This document shows, in pieces, positions 42,401-52,053 of a stretch of DNA of 64,000 nucleotides. The DNA comes from Lachancea kluyveri NRRL Y-12651 (Eukaryota > Ascomycota > Saccharomycetes > Saccharomycetales > Saccharomycetaceae), in assembly GCA_000149225.2 (NCBI GenBank), contig CM000692.1, forward strand, positions 992,001-1,056,000, written 5' to 3'. The position numbers and the translations under genes were made by a program. The first letter of the stretch is position 1. Every line of letters begins with the position of its first letter. The notes beneath the pieces were generated by a model that was not told the DNA's origin, ran no database searches, and was given only the letters and a program-made list of their open reading frames with translations.

Positions 42401-44793
42401 TTATAGAGCTAACAAAATACGGCAATTTTGCAAGGCAAAATGCATGCTTCCAGGAATCCTTAAACGCAGTTATGCTACTCGATCGGAAACTTGAAAATTT
42501 GTATAATGGAGATGAAAGATTATCAGCATTAAAGTTTATAACCAAAAGGCTTTCGATTGTAGAAGCGGCACGTGTTTTGAGGTCCCAGGGTGAGAACAAC
42601 ACCTCAGTTTCTATGCTTAAAGCTTTGCTGAATGAGCATGTTGATTCTCAATTAACTGTTCTACCAGATTACCAGAACTTCTACAATCTGTTAAATTTTC
42701 ACGATATCAAGATTAAATCTCTTTTGGTTAAATGGGTTTCTCAGTCAAGGCTAGAGACACCAAAGTCTATTTTCTACAATTACATTGCTAGCTCAGAGAT
42801 GGAAATGGGCAACATAAAAGAGCATAAGGAACGTGCAATCATTTATAATACCTTTGGGGAGTTTTGTTACACTCAGACTAAAAAATTCAACTCTAATACT
42901 GAGATGGAAGAAAGATTGAAGAGATACGACAGAACTGCTAAAGAGTTAGGGGCACTATATGAGATTTATAAAGATCCAAAGGTCCCTGAACGAGAGAAGA
43001 AAGAGGCTAAGAGACATTACAATAAGTTGAAACTACAGATGGAACAAGACAAAGAGATATTAGACAATATTTTGAAACAGAAGCATCTATTCGTCTGGAA
43101 AAGCTTGCATTTTTTTTTGAGCACATTGGTTTATAGTAACGACATGGATGACGATGTCCTTGACAAGTTTTGTGGGTTATGGTTTGAATACTCGGATAAC
43201 GAGGAGATCAATATAAGGTTAAAGCAAGATATTAGTTCGATACCCAGTTTCAAATTTCTACCGTGGATCAACCAGATCACTTCGAGGCTCTATACAGAAA
43301 ATACTACCTTTCAAAAAACGTTGCAACTAACGTTGAAGAGGGTTCTATACAAATTGCCGTATGAGTCACTGTATTCAGTTATAAGCATGAAACTTCACAA
43401 AAAATATGACTCTTCAAATGACCCATCTATCACAGCGAGAGTGAGTGCTGTCGAAAAGATTTTTAAAGAGTTAGAAACGTTCGAAAACGGACGTTTTGTC
43501 ACAGATTTTATAAACCCGATATTAGAATTTTGTGAAAACTGTGTTGAACTGGCATGTACAAAGAAATTTAACCAAAGAAGCAGAAATTTGGAGCTAAAAA
43601 ATTTGACAATTGGAGACTATTGGCTGAACCGATTGAAACTGGCCGGAATTCCGTTGCCAACGGTTCCGTTCAAGATATCCTGCTCTGGGGATGGGCGCGC
43701 GGGAAGACCAACCATCGTTGGTATTGTTGGAACAGTTGAAATTTCATCATCGGGCCTTTCACTCCCCAAGATTGTAACGTTTCAACTATCTGACGGTTCG
43801 AGGCATAAAGTTTTAATGAAGGGTAGTAACGACGACTTGAGGCAAGACGCGATCATGGAACAAGTGTTTAAACAAGTCAACAAAATTTTGATGAGAAACA
43901 AAGAGACCAGGAAACGTGGCTTGAGGATCAGGACCTACGAAGTTATTCCATTGGGACCACAGGCTGGGCTACTCGAATTCGTTGCGAACTCCATCCCACT
44001 ACACGATATACTGTGTACGTTGCACAAGAACGATGAAATGAGCTTTGATCAGGCAAGAAAGGCGATGCGAGCCGTCCAAACCAAATCCAACGAGGAGAGG
44101 TTAAGGGCCTACTTGAAGATCGCAGATATGATCCAACCGCAGTTTAGGAATTTTTTTTTCAGTTCGTTTTTGAATCCAGAAGATTGGTTAAACGCTAGAG
44201 CTACGTATATCAAGGGAGTTGTCACGAGTTCGATTGTCGGGTACGTATTGGGGCTTGGAGACAGACATCTGAACAACATTTTGATCGATAGAGCCACCGG
44301 AGAGCCAATCCATATCGATCTGGGAGTCGCATTCGATCAAGGCCGCCTACTACCGATACCTGAGCTGGTTCCATTCAGGCTGACAAGAGACATGGTGGAT
44401 GGGTTTGGGGTGAGTGGGGTGGAGGGTCTGTTTCGAAAGAATTGCGAGCACGTATACGGAGTTCTCAGGAACGAGTATGAAAAGGTCATTTGTGTTTTGA
44501 ACGTTTTGAAATGGGATCCGCTGTACTCATGGGTAGTTTCGCCGTTGAGGAAAAGGAAGCTGCAGATCAATCTATCGGATGACAGTCCAGATGGAACGTC
44601 GGAGGAAGAGATGGTTCAGAGAGATGAAGAGGAGAATGGGAACGACCAGTCGTTTCGAGCGCTAAAGGGAGTTCAAGACAAGCTGATAGACAATGGGTTG
44701 AGCGTTGAGGCGACGGTACAAGAACTAATTCAAAGTGCTACTGATGAGAGTAAATTGGCGGTCATCTACATGGGATGGACACCATTTTATTAG
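36424..44793 (+). CDS. TEL1: Checkpoint kinase Tel1 (ATM ortholog)
   Basis: PI3K-related protein kinase for double-strand-break signalling and telomere length control, recruited by the MRX complex. It has 2789 residues (2787 in S. cerevisiae). The N-terminal TAN motif is visible as LLSSTKAKERNDALQEL (about residues 12-28). A long HEAT/FAT solenoid follows. Kinase landmarks: KGSNDDLRQD near 2466, catalytic GDRHLNNILID near 2613, and the Mg-binding HIDLGVAFDQG near 2630. The FATC tail ends LAVIYMGWTPFY. The reading frame is intact. It starts only 232 bp after RPL23, as in the YBL087C-YBL088C arrangement, and ends convergent with SHO1. Confidence 0.99.
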   Translation: MDPSHVTTTLELLSSTKAKERNDALQELVTILKHNPDIIPTKLLASTIEHLIEVLDGERSKYCKLISQAGESAQNRVSITENRLSTISYVVRLLVEKTCERYKTKHIRLLITLLPELMLQEGGQQPLDPVAQHLLYAILFLVQSESFSLKVELHQWIGLTGTICRYLRHHLNISPNGKGISILIMILLELISKDTIGIEDVCDDLANAAVQYLEIIKKETVNTKNMLQLVNKIILKTHLLKVANCFVLVETTMIHITTIGSFTNEAIEYELSIFNIFLSELMYNKLPLIIGDANSQRISSSEQLLHVYEEYVALQLDGYNPSKLSLNSFEFRILGKRIEWLEFNDFQLNKDSEVGVWVQLLGVTKLLFAYYELRESCENGKTLLFKKKKTSDCVSKILKDSFTPLGFITNCVTSSSFKVRLAGLHFCGFYTALYDIGKNDISILFASVFQTFEDVPLIGWSCLAIIPILSQDQAQLTCEEFVHVFKLCLPHIKSPSLCKVACTLVYRLIKFQFSNISDKTLLHQINDVYELPEINGPSLVINETFLFWQYLHLYGKGYKSRTQDSSTTRVIAWLLSKWDQITGLKATQDGFYKFIAWLGNRHESRSQDCVYTTFANFNESYYSEWELFSNERHFLLGVDIPKKVVRKKSSKVPDVIVEKAMLYEVFYRILHLIEHTNADAIHSFKWTCEALRIIDHYVGESSFLDYVNDFKTTVALTLPNVDFCNEDILLLAFKEVNSLNVKHVSHILLSELKLEAMMNNFKCQVLENKQSSRDSSVDDFSNSRKERQKCFRLPEFPYLYDHYNRTEIQDAGIFLIKVSSVLYQDDQSKVLETFLEFISGFSTELLVQTLGPLISYLNSIETDEILLVLLEQLTELLASALLNAHYNSSNHSMTYLSLYLDSIRSSWLNPQNDSLSTDCNDVLDWITSKYDENAFSGREALVSLSKLMIRMLKNHDLSHGSVKGGKQRIFGIYISCLKKLPNFVVADIINEVKDYMLKLGSKNQAILFAEIVSIFDTPHESIEKSAFYTLVMFNIGSISHTQMVGCIINMLPYSLFPHVESFIQCVLERFTIDYKLANLKELFHLCRFSILDFWFSESAGVQILLPEIWKVSLFGFDTFLEFTEEYSVELAGFYFSKSSKFPYMMNFLKENTSKNESELLEESLHLVFPLSYTSGGIMDKLFDDCRHFLGKKFDGIVRSTSLLIFYWLLRFSDLSNAAEINATFTKLYPQSLLLKTLFNESSSETKCQLPLRISLPIALKLFRKHIINDAWDGRTLRFLLMKSMADMEYCTNPEEIVHTLRRIRCMLILFEDSVPQCEYIVDLGKQMTKYLQDQRLHDEISVIIVAILEFNHLLYFQIDGILPAVFAHLLSIKGTINAKTGTALKRVLTSTISNKNLELKYSETWNHCIDVLDGQSLDSTVYCSDELLKDEPPDLTHFLLLSELFRHHAKPVPFDLQFNSSEVVAKRLIKISIPADMLSANFHSWRGYYLGFFYMQHGYVPKTDNDLSKTVNPTKVFLNYGTLEGVLESVYYTMSKSESSAAKFLCDCIIGVLLFRYSKEKKSLSFHPDDYERFLKYILPIDFGLFTHFHSIRSSDQTLTEFLLTEYKLETISYNKWIFSLFSSLAQELAPYASSMPLFSKLAQEISSFSESAVIHMFLFLMHCDSRQGIQIVTEIILGLTSLINDAVCEYGRKAALVLKLFFIVRSGVRLGIKEFDRIYCALDLHDIYRSAIKINCMKSAYMILEETFLESKHVPDASSLAVIFNELQDKDLLYGLPIEPSFYSAIELVNKTAPRSWKSFMFNNSKFDVAYSTSRDPDTLQLIRSINLNGFSGVASLLNESVSSGAETDEMYRWNVKLEKWDLPLPDNLDTRDKSVYSILKQIRAAPSNVQGILQDALPRVVKSDSLFKDKDTWVELLSSITGLERILTFTGNPTLMGRHLEHLLIMDNNILKKKDFQDYESSMSIRHTFLNQLIQGNHDTSRLPILQYSEIIELTKYGNFARQNACFQESLNAVMLLDRKLENLYNGDERLSALKFITKRLSIVEAARVLRSQGENNTSVSMLKALLNEHVDSQLTVLPDYQNFYNLLNFHDIKIKSLLVKWVSQSRLETPKSIFYNYIASSEMEMGNIKEHKERAIIYNTFGEFCYTQTKKFNSNTEMEERLKRYDRTAKELGALYEIYKDPKVPEREKKEAKRHYNKLKLQMEQDKEILDNILKQKHLFVWKSLHFFLSTLVYSNDMDDDVLDKFCGLWFEYSDNEEINIRLKQDISSIPSFKFLPWINQITSRLYTENTTFQKTLQLTLKRVLYKLPYESLYSVISMKLHKKYDSSNDPSITARVSAVEKIFKELETFENGRFVTDFINPILEFCENCVELACTKKFNQRSRNLELKNLTIGDYWLNRLKLAGIPLPTVPFKISCSGDGRAGRPTIVGIVGTVEISSSGLSLPKIVTFQLSDGSRHKVLMKGSNDDLRQDAIMEQVFKQVNKILMRNKETRKRGLRIRTYEVIPLGPQAGLLEFVANSIPLHDILCTLHKNDEMSFDQARKAMRAVQTKSNEERLRAYLKIADMIQPQFRNFFFSSFLNPEDWLNARATYIKGVVTSSIVGYVLGLGDRHLNNILIDRATGEPIHIDLGVAFDQGRLLPIPELVPFRLTRDMVDGFGVSGVEGLFRKNCEHVYGVLRNEYEKVICVLNVLKWDPLYSWVVSPLRKRKLQINLSDDSPDGTSEEEMVQRDEEENGNDQSFRALKGVQDKLIDNGLSVEATVQELIQSATDESKLAVIYMGWTPFY

Positions 44794-44899
44794 TACCAAA
44801 ATATGTAATAATCTAGGAGATAAAGCAAAAGGAAAGATCAAAAGGGAAGCCACATTATCTAAAGAGAAGTAGGAAGAGGGTTAATAGTAATTAAAGGAG

Positions 44900-44935
<36 letters not shown>

Positions 44936-45048
44936 ACGGGAAAGGCGGAAGCAGAGGGCGAGATTGTAAATAAGTGATTTAAAAAGACACACACACATGC
45001 ACGAGAAAAGAGGAATTTAGAAAAGTAGAAACAGAAGACTGGGAGGCT
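44794..45048. other. Convergent spacer TEL1 / SHO1 with A-run
   Basis: 255 bp purine-rich spacer containing an uninterrupted A-run of about 30 (44899-44930) and an ACACACACAC stretch near 44987. Likely the shared 3' end region. Confidence 0.6.
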
Positions 45049-46071
45049 TCACTGAGCCGGGAAGTCATCGATGAGCTGGACGTAGTTACTTGGGATGATA
45101 CCCGTTTCACCGGTGGCTTTCTTAGCCTTCCACCATCTACCTTCGATGTCGCCGACTCTCAAGATCTCGCCTTGTTCGAAAGAAATCTCGTAAGCGTCAG
45201 ACTCGCTTGCGTTGTAGTCGTACAGAGCCTTTGCGGTGTAAGGGAAGCTGCTCAACTCGTCACCCACGTCGCTGTAAAGGCCAAGGGTGTCGCCCATTGT
45301 TGTTTCGGTATTTGTATTGGAAGTCTCGGTGACGTAGGTGTTGGTGTTGTGGGAGTCGTTGTAGTGAACGGCTGGCGGAGGAGGAAGCTCTGTGTTTTCA
45401 AACCCGTTCAAGGCAGTAGAAGAGACGTAGTTTTGGGAACGAAGAACGGAGTTCGGATTCTGTTCCAAATCTTGGCTGTGAATATGGTTTTTCTCGTCGT
45501 CCAAATCCATCGGAGACGACTTGGCATACACGGAGTTGGGCGTGTGGGCGGCAAGGGCGGTAGAAGTCTCCAACACGGACAGACGGATGCCTCTGAGCGA
45601 GAAGGAGTCTATCCAGCGGTTAACGGGCGACGCGTTGTCGCTCCCGTAGTAAAAAATCCATACCAGGTTGACCATGGAAAGTATGATGACGCCTGCAGAG
45701 GCGGCGGCTCTACTCGACCCGTCGTAGTAGACCAGGTTGTTGGCACTGTTGGTGTTGTACAGGAACGCCACGGCGATGGCACCGGTAAGGAACACCCGGT
45801 AGTATTCCACCAGGTCGAAACAGTAGAAGACCACCATTATGCACATGATGAGCAGCTGGTAGACCAGGCCCCACCATGTAAACTTCGGAAACATCAAATC
45901 ATCGGCGACGGCGGCGATGGACCCACTGAACGCAATGATCCAAGCGATCAACGCGATAGAAAGCGACGAGATGGCGAACGGATCGCCTATCAAGTTTGAG
46001 AAGTGGAAAGAGTGTACGATGTGAGGAGAACTGCGCTGTTGTCTAGCCTTTTCTCTACTTTGTAAGGGCAT
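45049..46071 (-). CDS. SHO1: Osmosensor/adaptor Sho1
   Basis: Plasma-membrane osmosensing adaptor of the HOG pathway, also used in filamentous-growth signalling; its SH3 domain binds Pbs2. It has 340 residues (367 in S. cerevisiae). Four membrane spans occupy about residues 30-145 (FAISSLSIALIAWIIAFSG, FTWWGLVYQLLIMCIMVVFY and following), linked by short loops. A Ser/Thr/Asn-rich cytoplasmic linker is followed by the SH3 domain at about 277-335: AKALYDYNASESDAYEISFEQGE, GRWWKAKK and GIIPSNYVQLID. GC content is higher than in neighbouring genes. Convergent with TEL1, tandem with AVT. Confidence 0.97.
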   Translation of the reverse strand: MPLQSREKARQQRSSPHIVHSFHFSNLIGDPFAISSLSIALIAWIIAFSGSIAAVADDLMFPKFTWWGLVYQLLIMCIMVVFYCFDLVEYYRVFLTGAIAVAFLYNTNSANNLVYYDGSSRAAASAGVIILSMVNLVWIFYYGSDNASPVNRWIDSFSLRGIRLSVLETSTALAAHTPNSVYAKSSPMDLDDEKNHIHSQDLEQNPNSVLRSQNYVSSTALNGFENTELPPPPAVHYNDSHNTNTYVTETSNTNTETTMGDTLGLYSDVGDELSSFPYTAKALYDYNASESDAYEISFEQGEILRVGDIEGRWWKAKKATGETGIIPSNYVQLIDDFPAQ

Positions 46072-46672
46072 GGTGAGTAAGAGAAGCGATGCTTTGTTGA
46101 CAGATGTTTCAGGACCGTAGCGAAATGTGTCTTGTTTGAGCGACGGTGATATTGAGTGTTGGAGAGAACGGAACGAGAAGATATCAATTAAATATTTGGA
46201 GTTCCTGGAGGGGTTGGAGAGGCAAAGGAGAGGGGAGGGAAGAGGGGGCGCGGAGAGTTGATTTTCAATTTGGAGCTATCTTGTTTGTAGGAGACCGTTG
46301 GGTGTTGGCGGTGCAAAAAAAGCGCGTTTTTTACGTGGACATGCGTGTGAACGACGATTGTTTCGTACACAGCGATGTGATAGGAACTGGTCAGCATTCT
46401 TGCGGTTTTTCTCGGTGGCGCCGCCGTTGCCCTCGGCTGCGCCTCGCCTCCCCTCTCCCCCCCCCCCCCTTCTGGCTTTTTGCCTCTCGCGCTCCGCGGC
46501 TTCGTGCTTCTGTCAGCAAACAAGGTGGAGGTTGAAAGGCAAAGGACCCTTTGATGACGCAGCCGCCATATCCCTGCCTGTGCGCGCGGGGGTTCATTCC
46601 TTTGCATATGCTCTATACGTGTCTTTCTACATATCCCGCTACAAATAGAATGGCGGCTAATCTGTGTCTTCG
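46072..46672. other. Intergenic region SHO1 promoter / AVT 3' end, GC-rich
   Basis: 601 bp with unusually high GC for yeast intergenic DNA, most marked around 46415-46520. It carries a run of 13 C at 46457-46469. Long frames crossing it exist only because GC-rich DNA has few stops; I see no supported gene. Confidence 0.55.
46457..46469. repeat. C13 homopolymer
   Basis: Thirteen C in a row, preceded by CCCCTCT. The minus strand reads G13-AGA-GGGG, a G-rich tract able to form a G-quadruplex. Confidence 0.8.
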
Positions 46673-48079
46673 TTAATGAGAGGCACCTGACAGCAAGGTG
46701 GCGCTGAGGCACGTGACCATCACCACCAGCCCCCAGCATGTGAGCGCCAAAGCGATGTATTTGGTCCACCTTGTTTTCCATGGCATTTCGCTGGTGTTTT
46801 CGTATTCGGAGCCGATGAGTTGGTATCCAAAAATGCCCGGTAGGATGAACGAGATCGAAGTGGACCCTGTTGCGCCAACAACCGCCAACACGCGGGCCAA
46901 CGAGGTGACTGAGACTGCAAGCGCATAGGAGAATATTAGAATGCATGATGTGATTACTACAAACTTGCGACCTTCCAAGGGCACCACCTTGGGTTGCCGT
47001 GCGCTGCACTCCTCGATCAGTTCGTCTACCGGGATGGATGTCTCTGTGCTTTGCACCAGTCTCGATGACTCGCTGTTGCCGTTGCAGGCGCTTTCGTCAG
47101 TTCGATTCTTGCTCGCTGCGTTTGATTCTCTCTCTTCTCCGTTTTGTGCTCCGCCGCGGCGCTCTTCGAAGAGGTGGTGTATGATGTGGTTGATAGACGC
47201 CCTTGCCGGGTGGCATTGTAGCGGGAACGCCAACATCACCAAGAGTACTATTGCAATGCGTCCCACGGTGGTCGAAGTGGAGTGTGGGTAGAGCATGATG
47301 ATGTTTCCTCCGATGTTGTCACCAAAGGTACCGTACCCGGACCCGCCAATCGCGATGTATAGACACACGGCCAGTCCCATCGCGCCGATCACCACTTTGC
47401 GCACGTTCTCAACGGAGTTGTCCTTTAGCTCATTGACGATCGAAAACGTGTTGTGGTGGCACGTGTAGGCGAACACGAAGATCGGGAAGCTGCTCAGCAT
47501 CGAAGTGTGTAAGCCTTTGGGTCTGAACAGACTTACCGTGCCCTTCAAGTCCTTGATCTCTTGGCTTGGAAACAAAAAGTGGGCCACGACCAAGACGCAT
47601 AGGTATCCAACAGCAGAAATGGCAATCATCGAAGCGTACCTTAGTGAGTCCAACCTCTTCATGAAGCAAAGGGGAGCGACTATAAATATCATCACGACTG
47701 TGATGTGGAAATTTCTCTCCAGTAAAATTTCATGCGAAGTGAAGTTTGAAAATATCTGCGGAAGCAGGTCGCCAATAACAACCATATACGAGACCCCGAC
47801 CCCAAGGCATTTGACCGCAATGGCCAGGTCGAATATAATGCTTAGCTGTGGGTACGTTATCTGGGCCAACGAGAAAAAAGACGCCTGTCTCCGTGGAACG
47901 TATTTTGAGACCTGCCCCTGTAGCAACAAACCGGTTGTTGAAAAGACCCCACACAGTACAAGCACGAGGAACCCTGGCAATAGTCCGTACGCTTTAAACG
48001 CGTATGGCATCGCAAGAATACCTGCACCACATGCTGTGTGTAGAAGTGTAACAATACCAGAACGAGCAGACGATGACAT
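46673..48079 (-). CDS. AVT6: Vacuolar amino acid exporter Avt5/Avt6
   Basis: Member of the vacuolar AAAP/AVT transporter family; S. cerevisiae Avt6 exports acidic amino acids from the vacuole and Avt5 is its ohnolog. It has 468 residues from the ATG at 48079 (Avt6 has 448). The N-terminus MSSSARSGIVTLLHTACGAGILAMPYAFK matches Avt6 closely. About eleven hydrophobic spans follow, including IFVFAYTCHHNTFSIVNEL, MLAFPLQCHPAR, and VVGATGSTSISFILPGIFGY, ending GASH like Avt6. A hydrophilic loop (about 330-395) is longer than in Avt6. The frame continues 42 codons upstream to an ATG at 48205, but that extension is lysine-rich with no counterpart. Confidence 0.96.
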   Translation of the reverse strand: MSSSARSGIVTLLHTACGAGILAMPYAFKAYGLLPGFLVLVLCGVFSTTGLLLQGQVSKYVPRRQASFFSLAQITYPQLSIIFDLAIAVKCLGVGVSYMVVIGDLLPQIFSNFTSHEILLERNFHITVVMIFIVAPLCFMKRLDSLRYASMIAISAVGYLCVLVVAHFLFPSQEIKDLKGTVSLFRPKGLHTSMLSSFPIFVFAYTCHHNTFSIVNELKDNSVENVRKVVIGAMGLAVCLYIAIGGSGYGTFGDNIGGNIIMLYPHSTSTTVGRIAIVLLVMLAFPLQCHPARASINHIIHHLFEERRGGAQNGEERESNAASKNRTDESACNGNSESSRLVQSTETSIPVDELIEECSARQPKVVPLEGRKFVVITSCILIFSYALAVSVTSLARVLAVVGATGSTSISFILPGIFGYQLIGSEYENTSEMPWKTRWTKYIALALTCWGLVVMVTCLSATLLSGASH

Positions 48080-48730
48080 ACTTCTGCTATCTCTGTGAAC
48101 TCTTTTTTTTTTTTGTTTTCTTTTGGTCCTTTGACTTGTTGTTGCAATCGTGGAAGGTTTGCAACACCAAGCGGAAAACAGTAATGTACCCGGGTATCGC
48201 TCCATCGGGGCTGTCTTATATCACTGTGTACGCAAGGTGATAACGGTGTTTGTTTTTTTTGTTTTTAACTTGTCCATTACATCAGCTATTCCACTTTACT
48301 CTCACATTGCAGGTGATTGTAATACTCCGTAGTGAAGTGAGTTCTTAATCCGTCAGCAAGTCAATGTATCATTGATCTTTTTTTTTGTTTTTTTTGTTTT
48401 GTTTTGTTTTTTCTTGTTTCTTAAGCTCATCTCTTGCACGTAAATTTACCTTTCAGTCTGCAAATACTACTTTCACAATAAAAGACAAAAAAAAACAAAA
48501 AAAAACAAAAAAAAAAACATCAACAAAAATTAAACCTAGAGAATTATGCATTTGCAAATCTTCGATAGTCACTCTTCATAGAAGACGAACGATACATATC
48601 TTTATAAGAAAAAATGTGGAAAATATTTACAGTGAATGTGTGTGCGTGAGTGAGTGAGTGAGTGGAAGAGAAAGGGGAAACGCGAATCTGCAATTTCTCT
48701 CAACGCTATATACAAATAATGGACACGCCT
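48080..48730. other. Intergenic region AVT promoter / MRP21 3' end
   Basis: 651 bp. Contains T-rich blocks broken by single G (48379-48416), complementary A-rich blocks broken by single C (48488-48519), and a GTGA tetranucleotide repeat (48646-48663). No gene seen. Confidence 0.5.
48646..48663. repeat. GTGA tetranucleotide microsatellite
   Basis: Four head-to-tail GTGA units and a partial fifth, just downstream of the MRP21 stop on its transcribed strand. Confidence 0.75.
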
Positions 48731-49246
48731 CTAATAACCCTTTCTTTTGGCATCCTTGACAATCTCGATAAGTCTCTTGAAACCCTTCATAAAATCTCTC
48801 CTGTGCTTTTGGGACCTCCTCAATTCTCTTGCCTTACCTGCCTTTAGATGGTATCTTTGATTTCTCCTATCTTGTGCAATTTTATTAGCAAATGCAATGG
48901 AATTCAACTGCCTGAATGCAGCTGCGGTATCATTGTTGAAAACATCAACTGTTCTACCAGCCCTGACACCGGTGAGTCTTGAACCCAACGCATCCTCCTT
49001 TGGAGAGAGCATGAAAGAAGCAGAGAAACGTTGTTGCTGCTGCTGCTGCTGCTGTTGCTGACCCGTGGCATTTGCAGGTTTAGGGATGTTCAATTGCAGT
49101 TTGCCATCGTTTGCATTTTTACTACCACTGTTGCTCAGTGGGTTCAACTGTGATGGATCGAAGATAGGGGAACTGTTACAAACTCTTGGTGCGGTTGAAA
49201 ATGACCTGATTCCCACAGCCAGTCTAGTAGGAGTTAGTCTCAACAT
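48731..49246 (-). CDS. MRP21: Mitochondrial small ribosomal subunit protein bS21m
   Basis: Mitoribosomal protein of the bS21 family; 171 residues (177 in S. cerevisiae). MLRLTPTRLAVGIRSFSTAPR is a typical mitochondrial presequence. A glutamine run (about residues 71-80, CTG repeats near 49033-49057) occupies the variable middle. The conserved C-terminus carries the S21 domain: DRRNQRYHLKAGKARELRRSQKHRR followed by FKRLIEIVKDAKRKGY, nearly identical to S. cerevisiae. The ATG at 49246 is chosen over one 13 codons upstream because the presequence begins there. Confidence 0.95.
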   Translation of the reverse strand: MLRLTPTRLAVGIRSFSTAPRVCNSSPIFDPSQLNPLSNSGSKNANDGKLQLNIPKPANATGQQQQQQQQQQRFSASFMLSPKEDALGSRLTGVRAGRTVDVFNNDTAAAFRQLNSIAFANKIAQDRRNQRYHLKAGKARELRRSQKHRRDFMKGFKRLIEIVKDAKRKGY

Positions 49247-49498
49247 TTCTATTGTTTTTTCTTCCAAGAAAAAAAAAAGCTTCAATGTTTAAGCAACTCT
49301 GTCAGCTATACTCTCTCTCTCTCTTTTCAGAATGCGGTCTTGGTATTGGTTTGTTCGTTCGTGAAAAAAAAAAAATATCAAGAAAAATTTTCCAATCAAT
49401 CGTTTGTAGCGACACACACCTTGTTTCCCTCTTAAATGGTAAAATCCGAGACAAAGAAAAGTAAGAAATTGAAGTTCCGAATGAGCTCTTCGCTTTAG

Positions 49499-50797
<1,299 letters not shown>

Positions 50798-51083
50798 GGT
50801 GGGAAGAAAAACAAAAGGCATAGGCGTTGTTTCCAAGAGAAAATGACGGGATGCAACTTTAAACGTGTGGCCCTTTTTTTATATATCCGTTGTAAGTATA
50901 ATACGTAGCAAGAATACTGTTCCGGTCACCTGACTTTTAAAAATAAATAAATCATTGTACACGTATGAAGCACCTCGCAGGGCAAAACAAGCAGAGAAAA
51001 TGTTGGAAGGAGTATTGCACTGCTACGTGTTTCTACCGATCGAACAACTAAACTAAGTACCGAGCTTACCAGGATAAGAAGCA

Positions 51084-52053
51084 ATGATTGATATCTCTCC
51101 AAACACCTTAGAGTATAAGCGTATGTGGACTGTTACTTCTCCCTCCAACTCTATTTGCATTGCTTTACGTTTGTTTTTCGTAGAGGGATCGCGCCCCCTC
51201 CGCTCTCCCTCTTACTATTGATCTTTGCACAGAACATGAAAACATAGAAACTTAATTGAATACAGCATCCTGCTAAACCGAACAAGCAATAGTTAAGGCA
51301 TGTGGATTCGTCATTGGAAGGAAAGAAAGAAAACGTGTAAAGAATCAAATAGAGTTGCCACCAGAGAACAATAACAATAACAATTTTTTTTCCAACTTAA
51401 AGTATTTTCTTACTAACTTATAACCTCATCGAACAGCACCATTCACTACCCAGTCCACTGAATACGTTACTATAACGAACAATTCAGCAGAGACAGTTGC
51501 TTTCAAAGTGAAAACCACTGCTCCTAAATTTTATTGTGTTAGACCAAACGCTTCTGTCGTTGCGCCCGGTGAACAAGTTCAAGTCCAGGTTATTCTATTA
51601 GGGCTAGCGGAAGAACCAACCTCTGATTTCAAATGCCGCGACAAATTTTTGGTTATAACGCTACCTGCTCCTTACGATTTGGGTTCTACAACTGTTGCTG
51701 AAGCTTGGCCTCAACTAGAAGCCGAGTTTAAACAGCAAGCTGTATCCAAAAAGATCAAAGTTAAATACTTGTTGGATGCCGAACCAAGAGCTGCTGAGGT
51801 TGAAGAAGAGCCAACTGATGCCATTGCAGCTGTTGCAGCTGAAGCTCCAAAGACCCAAGAATCTATTCCTGAAGTAAAGGAAGTAGTCGAGGAACCCGAA
51901 GAGGTTGTTAAACCAAAACCAGCTCCTGCCTCCACTATCGAAACTCCTTCGTCTACCCAAAAACTAGCTGAAAAACAGGAGGGTTCAGTGAACCCGATCA
52001 TCATCCTGTTTGTTGCTCTAATTGCCTTGATCTTAGGTTGGTTGTATTATTAG
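51084..52053 (+). CDS. SCS2: VAP-family ER membrane protein Scs2/Scs22, two exons
   Basis: Tail-anchored MSP-domain protein that binds FFAT motifs and tethers cortical ER to the plasma membrane, regulating phospholipid synthesis. Exon 1 is 51084-51120 (MIDISPNTLEYK plus one base) and exon 2 is 51437-52053; joined they encode 217 residues. The MSP core reads FTTQSTEYVTITNNSAETVAFKVK, TTAPKFYCVRPNASVVAPGE, and FKCRDKFLVITLP. An acidic, Glu/Pro/Val-rich linker follows, then a tail anchor (NPIIILFVALIALILGWLYY). The intron is shared with SCS22 of S. cerevisiae and absent from SCS2, so it is ancestral. One copy stands for both ohnologs. Confidence 0.95.
51121..51436 (+). other. Intron of SCS2
   Basis: 316 nt with GTATGT at the 5' end, TACTAAC at 51411-51417 and AG at 51435-51436. 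Splicing in phase 1 restores the MSP domain start. A frame upstream of 51437 is closed by an in-frame TAA, so exon 2 cannot begin on its own. Confidence 0.93.

Noticed and set aside
45172-45999. 275-codon plus-strand frame opposite SHO1
   Set aside because: Antisense to a secure gene in GC-rich DNA where stops are rare; no domain, poor composition.
46188-47009. 273-codon minus-strand frame running from AVT into the SHO1-AVT spacer
   Set aside because: Out of frame with AVT and open only because the DNA is GC-rich; His/Arg-rich product without recognisable motif.
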